20,222 nucleotides of DNA from Bacteroidota bacterium (GTDB taxonomy: Bacteria > Bacteroidota > Bacteroidia > UKL13-3). The translations under genes and the position numbers were made by a program. The notes below the pieces were generated by a model. That model searched no databases. It worked only from the letters and a program-made list of their open reading frames with translations, and was not told where the DNA came from. Position 1 is the stretch's first letter, and each line of letters opens with the position of its first letter. This document shows positions 15,388 to 20,222 of the stretch, in pieces. The stretch spans positions 1 to 20,222 of the forward strand of contig RDYC01000190.1 in the NCBI GenBank assembly GCA_004293295.1, read 5' to 3'.

Positions 15388-16218
15388 TTACTTCACCTTT
15401 AATAATTCCAAATCAAATACCAAGGAAGTAAATGGAGGAACATCGCCATAACCATCCGGACCGTATGCTAAAAGATATGGTATAACCACCTTATAACGGG
15501 ATCCTTCTTTAAGATAGCGAATAGCCTCTTCCAAACCGGGTATAACTGATTTGGTTCCAATCATAAATTGGTATCCCGGCTCCTTACTTTTATCAACCAC
15601 TTTACCGGTAAATAAATATGCTTTGTATTTAATCACCACCGAATCAGCAACACTTGGTTGCCTGCCGTTGCCTTCTTTAATTTTAATCAAATAAACACCT
15701 CTTTTGGTTTGGATAACTTCCGGATAAACTTTCAGAAAAGATGCCATTGCGGCTGAATCTTGCAATATGGCTTCCTTATCAGCTTTTGATTGCTTATTCA
15801 TTAAATCAGCTGCACTCATCACATCATAAACCTTCATGTAAAAAAGTAAACTATCACCTCGATTTAAATACGCAGGCAAAGGCTGCCCCATGGTATGCTT
15901 ATAAAAACTATCAGCCGAAATGACTATCTCTAACCTGTCTTCAGGTTTAATTTTCAAGAAAATCTCTTTAAAACTTGGGTGTTTTACCGGAATATGAACA
16001 GGCTGATTAGCGGTGAATGTTTCAGTTAACAATGAATCGGTAGATGCAACGGACATCCTATAATTAACTTCCAGCAAGTCTGTTGCTTTAACAGCTTTGT
16101 TGCTAGTATTTGCCGGAAGAATGTTGTAACGCAAAATGCCCATTTTGCTTGGCTGTGCTGAAGCCCAAATGGACAAACAACAGCTGAACACAAACAAAAC
16201 GGGCACTTTATTCATCAT
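15388..16218 (-). CDS. Periplasmic FKBP-type protein with altered active site
   Basis: 276 residues. A signal peptide (about 1-21, IWASA before QPS) is followed by an N-terminal degenerate FKBP-like half (about 45-135) and a C-terminal FKBP domain (about 172-276). In the C-terminal domain the pocket Trp is Leu (VIPGLEEA, Leu229) and HYTG/FDSS are replaced by KYKA and VVDKS, although AYGP and the PPFTSLVFDLEL strand remain. It is the same length as the upstream gene product and aligns along its whole length, so the two are tandem paralogues. Weak or no isomerase activity and a chaperone-like role are likely. The start lies 4 bases after the upstream stop. Confidence 0.9.
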   Translation of the reverse strand: MMNKVPVLFVFSCCLSIWASAQPSKMGILRYNILPANTSNKAVKATDLLEVNYRMSVASTDSLLTETFTANQPVHIPVKHPSFKEIFLKIKPEDRLEIVISADSFYKHTMGQPLPAYLNRGDSLLFYMKVYDVMSAADLMNKQSKADKEAILQDSAAMASFLKVYPEVIQTKRGVYLIKIKEGNGRQPSVADSVVIKYKAYLFTGKVVDKSKEPGYQFMIGTKSVIPGLEEAIRYLKEGSRYKVVIPYLLAYGPDGYGDVPPFTSLVFDLELLKVK

Positions 16219-16222
16219 TTTA

Positions 16223-17053
16223 TTAGTTTATCTTAATCACTTCCATTTCAAACACAAGTGAGCTGAATGGGGGTATTGGTCCGCTCCCTTGAGGACCATA
16301 AGCCATTTGCCAAGGAAGAATTGCCTTAACCTTTTGTCCCAGTTTCATTGCTTGTAGCATCTCTTCCCATCCGGGTATTACTTGCCCCAAGCCAACTGTT
16401 ACCTGAATACCATCCTTTAGGTTTTCATCAAAAACCTGGCCATTTAGCAACGTTCCTTTATAAAGCACGGTTACTTTATCTCCTTTTTTTATACCATTGC
16501 CACTACCGGCTTTTAACTCTGTGTAATAAATACCATTTGCCGTTTTTTGACCGTTTGGCATAGCTGCAATTGCTGCTTTCAAATCAATAGAATCTTTTAC
16601 ACTTAGCTTCTGCATCTCTTCCATCTCTTTTTTGCGCATATCTTGTTGATTCATAATATCCTTAATTTTTAAAATAAAGCGGATATTATCACCGGCCTTA
16701 ATCCAATCAGGCCTTGGCTGGCCTAAACTGTTTAGGAAAAAGCTATCTGCATTAATCAATACTTCTGCACTATCTCCTTTAACGAACTCTTTTAACGCAT
16801 CCTTCATGGTGGGTTCAAAAACTGGGATGTAAGTAGCCTGATCTTTAGAGAATGTTTCCCTTAATACTGAATCATTAGATTCAATAGAAATACTGTAGTT
16901 AGTAAATAATAATGACGATGTATCAGCGTTTGCTTCACCATCTCCTTTTTCAATAACCCGATACTTCAAACCATTTTCAGTGGTTTTGTACTTGCCGCAA
17001 GATGCGGTAAATAGAGCCGCCATAGCAGCTATGATATAGATGTTCTTTTTCAT
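16223..17053 (-). CDS. FKBP-type peptidyl-prolyl isomerase lipoprotein
   Basis: 276 residues. The signal peptide ends TASC, making Cys19 a likely lipid-modified residue, so the protein should be membrane-anchored in the periplasm. The N-terminal half (about 27-133) is a degenerate FKBP-like module; the C-terminal domain (about 172-276) keeps VLYKG, VFDE, VIPGWEE, MAYGP and PPFSSLVFEMEV, so it is probably active. Between the halves lies a Met/Lys/Glu-rich helix (135-160). FKBP lipoproteins in Bacteroidota include the gliding protein GldI, but GldI is shorter, so I do not use that name. The ATG overlaps the stop of the DHH gene by four bases (ATGA), indicating translational coupling. Confidence 0.92.
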   Translation of the reverse strand: MKKNIYIIAAMAALFTASCGKYKTTENGLKYRVIEKGDGEANADTSSLLFTNYSISIESNDSVLRETFSKDQATYIPVFEPTMKDALKEFVKGDSAEVLINADSFFLNSLGQPRPDWIKAGDNIRFILKIKDIMNQQDMRKKEMEEMQKLSVKDSIDLKAAIAAMPNGQKTANGIYYTELKAGSGNGIKKGDKVTVLYKGTLLNGQVFDENLKDGIQVTVGLGQVIPGWEEMLQAMKLGQKVKAILPWQMAYGPQGSGPIPPFSSLVFEMEVIKIN

Positions 17054-18078
17054 TTTAGTTTATTTAAATGCAGTTCGTACTCTTTTAGTGCCTGTTTAAA
17101 GGAAGTCTCTGTATCTGCTAAGGATGAACTGCTTTCTCCTCCTGCTGCGTTAAAATGCCCTCCCCCATTAAAATATGTTCTTGCAAATGCGTTTGCCGGG
17201 AAATCTCCTTTACTTCTGAAACTCATTTTTCGTGACACGGTTCTATCAACAATGAGCACGGATAGTTTTATTCCTTTTATAGCCAACCCATAATTTACTA
17301 ACCCTTCCGTATCTCCGGTTATGATATGGTATTGTTTTAACTCCTCAGCTGTAATGCATATTAATGCGGTATCGTGCTCCTTTAAGATTTGTAACTTTTC
17401 ATTTAAACAGTATCCAATAAATCGCATTCTGCTTATTGAATAGTTATCATAAATGTGTTCATATATTTCATTAGGCTCAGCTCCTTTCTCCAATAATGAG
17501 GCAGCAACCCTGTGGGTGCTTGGATAGGTACTGCCGTGTTTGAAGGACGCGGTATCCGTCATCATGCCTGCATACAAACAACTTGCGATGTCTTTGTTTA
17601 CCAAATTGGCATCGCCAAAAATAGCAATCGTTTCGTACACCAACTCACAAGTGCTGCTGCGTTCGGTGTTGTGTAACCCAAATGTGGCAAAATCTTCCGG
17701 CTCCAGGTGATGGTCAATCATCACCTTATCGGCTTTGCTCGCCCTCACCAATTCCCCCATTTGATTAATGCGTTTTAATGCATTAAAATCAAGGCAAAAA
17801 ATCAAATCAGCTTCTGCAATTAAATTGGTACAACGTTCTGTTTCTAATTCGTAGTTTAATACGTTTTGCTCGTTGGGCATCCACTTTAAAAAGTCGCCAT
17901 AATCCGTTGGGGAAACAACCACAGGTTGAATTCCTTTTAAAACAAGGTAATTGTACAACCCTAGCGAAGAACCCAACGCGTCAGCATCAGGTTTATGATG
18001 GGTAGTTATCACTATCTTTGGTTTAACGGCTGCTTCCAGCAGCGGTTTTATTTCAGCAATATTGTTCAGAAAATGAAT
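17050..18078 (-). CDS. DHH/DHHA1 phosphoesterase, NrnA-like (oligoribonuclease / pAp phosphatase); unusual start codon
   Basis: NrnA-type enzymes degrade very short RNA oligomers and remove the 3'-phosphate of pAp in the cytoplasm. Motifs, numbered from the GTG at 18012: TTHHKPDADA (H5, H6, D9, D11), CLDFNALKRI (D75), MIDHH (D100-H102), MMTDTASFKHGST (D153), and in the DHHA1 part FARTYFNGGGHFNAAGG. The nearest standard start, GTG 18012, cuts through the first beta strand (KIVITTHHKPDADA). The frame stays open for 23 more codons upstream and reads FLNNIAEIKPLLEAAVKPK, the helix expected before that strand, yet contains no ATG, GTG or TTG. I mark the ATT at 18078 as the outermost plausible start (342 residues); CTG at 18069 is the alternative. 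A sequence error is possible. It leads the FKBP operon. Confidence 0.9.
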   Translation of the reverse strand: MHFLNNIAEIKPLLEAAVKPKIVITTHHKPDADALGSSLGLYNYLVLKGIQPVVVSPTDYGDFLKWMPNEQNVLNYELETERCTNLIAEADLIFCLDFNALKRINQMGELVRASKADKVMIDHHLEPEDFATFGLHNTERSSTCELVYETIAIFGDANLVNKDIASCLYAGMMTDTASFKHGSTYPSTHRVAASLLEKGAEPNEIYEHIYDNYSISRMRFIGYCLNEKLQILKEHDTALICITAEELKQYHIITGDTEGLVNYGLAIKGIKLSVLIVDRTVSRKMSFRSKGDFPANAFARTYFNGGGHFNAAGGESSSSLADTETSFKQALKEYELHLNKLK

Positions 18079-18117
18079 TTTTTAGGTGCGCAAAAGTGCG
18101 AAAATTAATAGGATTTA

Positions 18118-18149
18118 CAAAACGTTTTGACAGGATTAAGAAAACGTTT
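18118..18149. promoter_or_regulatory. Two AAAACGTTT palindromes 22 bp apart upstream of the DHH-FKBP operon
   Basis: CAAAACGTTTTG (18118-18129) is a perfect 12-bp palindrome, and a second AAACGTTT palindrome (18142-18149, within AAAACGTTT) has its centre exactly 22 bp away, two helical turns. They lie 40 to 70 bases upstream of the DHH coding region and just after the barrel gene's stop. The spacing suits a pair of operators. Together they could also fold as a 9-bp, low-GC hairpin with a 12-base loop, a weak terminator for the barrel gene. Confidence 0.45.
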
Positions 18150-18159
18150 ATAGAAGTGG

Positions 18160-19359
18160 TTAAAATGCTTCATTTAATGTAATGTAAAATGCCTGAATTC
18201 CGTTCTCTCCCCAAGCATAATCTAACCTAACGTTTACTTTTTCTCGAGGTATGGCTTTAACCCTTATTCCTGCGCCTAACATTGGTTTTATTTGGTTTGA
18301 TAAGCCATCTAAATCAGCAGAAACATTACCTGCTCCTGCAAATACTACCATGCCAACGGGGCCCCAAACCGATTTTCGCCACTCAGCCTGAAAGGTTGCC
18401 GCATGAATATCTCTAAACCTTCCAAAGTAATATCCCCTAAAATAGCTTTCATTACCAATTGTCCCCATCATCCTGTAGGGAACTTGCGGGGTATTAAAAT
18501 GCCCAAAAACCTGTAAAGCAATTACTTGATTTCCCGTTAAGCTAAAGTACTTTCTGGCATCAATGTTTATACTATTAAAGGTGTGGTCGCTGCCTAATGC
18601 TTTTTGATAGAATGTTGCGGAGATATCAATAAAATGACCTTTTGTAGGAAAAAACACATGGTTTCTGGTGTCAAAACTTACCACAGGGCCAATTCCTGAT
18701 TCAAAATAGCCCGTAGTGCCTGTTATGCCGGATGTTTTCATTAGTCCGTTTGCGGCATAACCAAGCCCGTAAGTATTTTCGATATTAAGCTGGACTCCCG
18801 CATACAGCCCATTGGCTACTAAACGCATTGCCTTTATGTTTGCTTTATGTTGCCTAAAACTATAAAGTTCTTTGCTGCTTTCAGTTGATTCACGGCCTAT
18901 ACCCCAGTAGTATTTAATAAAATCAGTAAATTGATATTGCCCCCTGAGGTTGTATTTGTTTTTATTGGTGAACACGTCAAAAAATGGACGTATGCTGTAT
19001 TGTTTATTTTGGGTAACACTAAAATTTGCGCGCATGGCAGATGTTCTGGTTATGCTATCCGATTTACCTGCTTTAAAAAAATACGATACATTTATCCCTG
19101 CCTGCCACCTGGTTTCCGGTTTATAGGAAAGAATTGGTATTACAAACAGGTACTTTTTTTTAGGGTTTGCGGAGTCTCCTTCTACCAACCTATAAGCCCA
19201 ATCCATAGTACGCAATACGAAATTTTTTTGTTGGCCAAATGAGTTGGAAACCGAGAAAATTAAGAGTGTAAGCGCAATAAAATATTTTAAAGTCTTGTAC
19301 CTAATTTTTACTTCGCTTTTAAAATCGGTTGACAAATAAAGTCTATTTCTTGCTTTCAT
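18160..19359 (-). CDS. BamA/TamA-family outer-membrane beta-barrel protein without POTRA domains
   Basis: 399 residues. An N-terminal signal peptide has an unusually long basic n-region (1-24), a hydrophobic core FIALTLLIFSV and a site near SFG-QQ (42). The remainder is antiparallel amphipathic strands. Omp85 barrel signatures are present: VSFDTRNHVFFPTKGHFIDISATFY (D230, P238, G241) and RGYYFGRFRD (308-317), equivalent to the conserved loop-6 (V/I)RGF segment, with a terminal Phe (YITLNEAF) as beta-signal. At this length there is no room for POTRA domains, so it is not BamA itself; roles in surface protein or lipid handling are inferred. Its ATG overlaps the asnS stop by one base (TAATG). 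The long n-region is the price of this start; no better ATG exists. Confidence 0.9.
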   Translation of the reverse strand: MKARNRLYLSTDFKSEVKIRYKTLKYFIALTLLIFSVSNSFGQQKNFVLRTMDWAYRLVEGDSANPKKKYLFVIPILSYKPETRWQAGINVSYFFKAGKSDSITRTSAMRANFSVTQNKQYSIRPFFDVFTNKNKYNLRGQYQFTDFIKYYWGIGRESTESSKELYSFRQHKANIKAMRLVANGLYAGVQLNIENTYGLGYAANGLMKTSGITGTTGYFESGIGPVVSFDTRNHVFFPTKGHFIDISATFYQKALGSDHTFNSINIDARKYFSLTGNQVIALQVFGHFNTPQVPYRMMGTIGNESYFRGYYFGRFRDIHAATFQAEWRKSVWGPVGMVVFAGAGNVSADLDGLSNQIKPMLGAGIRVKAIPREKVNVRLDYAWGENGIQAFYITLNEAF

Positions 19360-20222
19360 TAAGGCATTAACCTTCCATACATGCGCGGAAACGGAATGCT
19401 TTCCCTTACATGTGGTAATTTACATACCCAAGTTACCAACCTTTCTAAACCTAAGCCAAATCCTGCATGTGGAACTGAGCCGTACCTGCGTAAATCCAAG
19501 TACCACTCAAACGCTTGCATAGGCAATTGGTGTTCATTAATTTTTTCAATCAACAAGGAAAGGTCCGTTTCACGTTCACCACCACCCACTATTTCGCCAT
19601 AACCTTCGGGAGCTAACGTATCAACCCCTCTGGCAAAACGGCTGTTCTCGGGGTCGCGCTTTAGGTAAAAGGCTTTTACTTCATGTGGCCAGTTGTACAC
19701 CATAATTGGCACATCAAACAAACGGGTAAGTACGGTCTCATCACTTCCGCCAAAATCATTGCCATATTCAAAGGTACGGGCACTGTTTAACCATTGTGGG
19801 ATGTTTCTTTCCTGCTCTTGCAAATCAGCAAGCTCTTGTTTTAACTTGTCAATTTTTGCCTGATTAAACCCTATTTCGCCTTTTTTCATGCCAGGCGTTT
19901 TTATCTTTTCTTCGCGTTCTGCTATTTCCTTTTCTGTCTCTGTTATTTTTCCCTTAACGGACAACAGCTCTTGTTCAAGACTAGCAATGGCATTCACCCC
20001 ATTTACATCCACTTCTCCTTTAATAATTTTCACGGCTTCATCGTAAGTAAGACGCGGGAAAGGCTTCACAATATTTTCCAGTATGGCTGTTTCTCTGCCA
20101 ATAAGTTCCAATTCAGCCTTATTGGTTTGCAATACATCTAACACCACCGCACGCAAAAAACGCTCAATTAAATCCATGTTGTCAAAAATATCATGGAAAG
20201 CCATTTCAGGTTCAATCATCCA
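19359..20222 (-). CDS. asnS: Asparaginyl-tRNA synthetase (5' partial)
   Basis: The frame runs off the right edge (Trp codon before the internal Met at 20219), so only the C-terminal 287 residues are visible. This class II synthetase charges tRNA-Asn. Visible hallmarks are MIEPEMAF, FPRLTYDEA, VKAFYLKRD, GEIVGGGERE, WYLDLRRYGSVPHAGFGLGLERLV (motif 3, GxGxGxER) and the family-typical C-terminus FPRMYGRLMP; I keep these short here because the family call is certain. AsnRS is favoured over AspRS by GEIVGGGERE and the short C-terminus without the bacterial AspRS extension. A charged helical insert of about 75 residues interrupts the catalytic domain. The downstream barrel gene overlaps its stop by one base. 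Confidence 0.96.
   Translation of the reverse strand, partial: WMIEPEMAFHDIFDNMDLIERFLRAVVLDVLQTNKAELELIGRETAILENIVKPFPRLTYDEAVKIIKGEVDVNGVNAIASLEQELLSVKGKITETEKEIAEREEKIKTPGMKKGEIGFNQAKIDKLKQELADLQEQERNIPQWLNSARTFEYGNDFGGSDETVLTRLFDVPIMVYNWPHEVKAFYLKRDPENSRFARGVDTLAPEGYGEIVGGGERETDLSLLIEKINEHQLPMQAFEWYLDLRRYGSVPHAGFGLGLERLVTWVCKLPHVRESIPFPRMYGRLMP
19782..20012 (-). other. asnS: Coiled-coil insertion in the AsnRS catalytic domain
   Basis: Between the helix TYDEAVKIIKGE and the strand RTFEYGNDFGG, where AsnRS usually has only a short linker, there are about 75 Lys/Glu-rich residues with heptad-like leucines (LEQELLSVKGKITETEKEIA, then IDKLKQELADLQEQERN) separated by a KTPGMKKGEIG turn. It is predicted to be a helical hairpin projecting from the domain. 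The frame is intact on both sides. Confidence 0.75.

Noticed and set aside
16223..17053. Naming the FKBP lipoprotein gldI
   Set aside because: GldI is a shorter FKBP lipoprotein; this protein has an additional N-terminal module and no direct evidence for gliding function.
18160..19359. Calling the barrel protein BamA
   Set aside because: At 399 residues it has no POTRA domains, and essential BamA is about twice this length.
1..20222. Mobile element, CRISPR, toxin-antitoxin or phage-defence locus
   Set aside because: No transposase, integrase, spaced direct repeats, terminal inverted repeats or defence-type domains were seen on either strand.

Overview
The window looks like a chromosomal segment of a member of the Bacteroidota (Bacteroidetes). 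The evidence is an AT-rich sequence with few recognisable Shine-Dalgarno sites, a PKD-repeat surface protein ending in a gliding-motility-associated (type B) type IX secretion sorting domain, a metal-efflux RND pump fused to its own outer-membrane factor, several FKBP-type prolyl isomerases including a lipoprotein, and a POTRA-less BamA/TamA-family barrel. I cannot name a genus. Both ends cut through genes: a PKD protein at the left (5' end missing) and asnS at the right (5' end missing on the minus strand). No stretch longer than about 275 bases lacks a gene, and I see no tRNA, rRNA, CRISPR array, insertion sequence or phage gene.

Layout. (1) 2-1744, plus: C-terminal part of a secreted PKD-repeat protein. 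(2) 7756-1747, minus: a metal-efflux operon, in the order small His-rich secreted protein, 1450-residue RND pump/outer-membrane-factor fusion, lipoprotein adaptor. The pump carries the D..D..E intramembrane motif of divalent-cation (Zn/Co/Cd) pumps and not the Cu/Ag type. (3) 7865-11852, plus, divergent from (2): three overlapping genes for a surface glycan or glycolipid (multi-domain GT2 glycosyltransferase, polysaccharide deacetylase, GNAT acyltransferase). (4) 13714-11853, minus: LpxH-like metallophosphoesterase followed by a GT-B glycosyltransferase. (5) 13987-14373, plus: apaG, facing a strong bidirectional terminator at 14426-14453. (6) 18078-14474, minus: DHH/DHHA1 phosphoesterase (NrnA-like) followed by three FKBP-type isomerases of the cell envelope. 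(7) 20222-18160, minus: asnS followed with a 1-base overlap by a BamA/TamA-family barrel.

Most of the content is envelope biology: export, folding, outer-membrane insertion, glycan assembly and metal extrusion. I did not find a clear, wholly new defence or mobile system. The points most worth a second look are the absence of any ATG/GTG/TTG at the evolutionarily expected start of the DHH gene (an ATT or CTG start looks likely), the internal signal peptide plus perfect internal Shine-Dalgarno site at the RND/outer-membrane-factor junction, the GT2-Rossmann-degenerate sugar-transferase fusion, paired AAAACGTTT palindromes exactly 22 bp apart upstream of the DHH-FKBP operon, the lipidated/non-lipidated FKBP paralogue pair, and a coiled-coil insertion in AsnRS.
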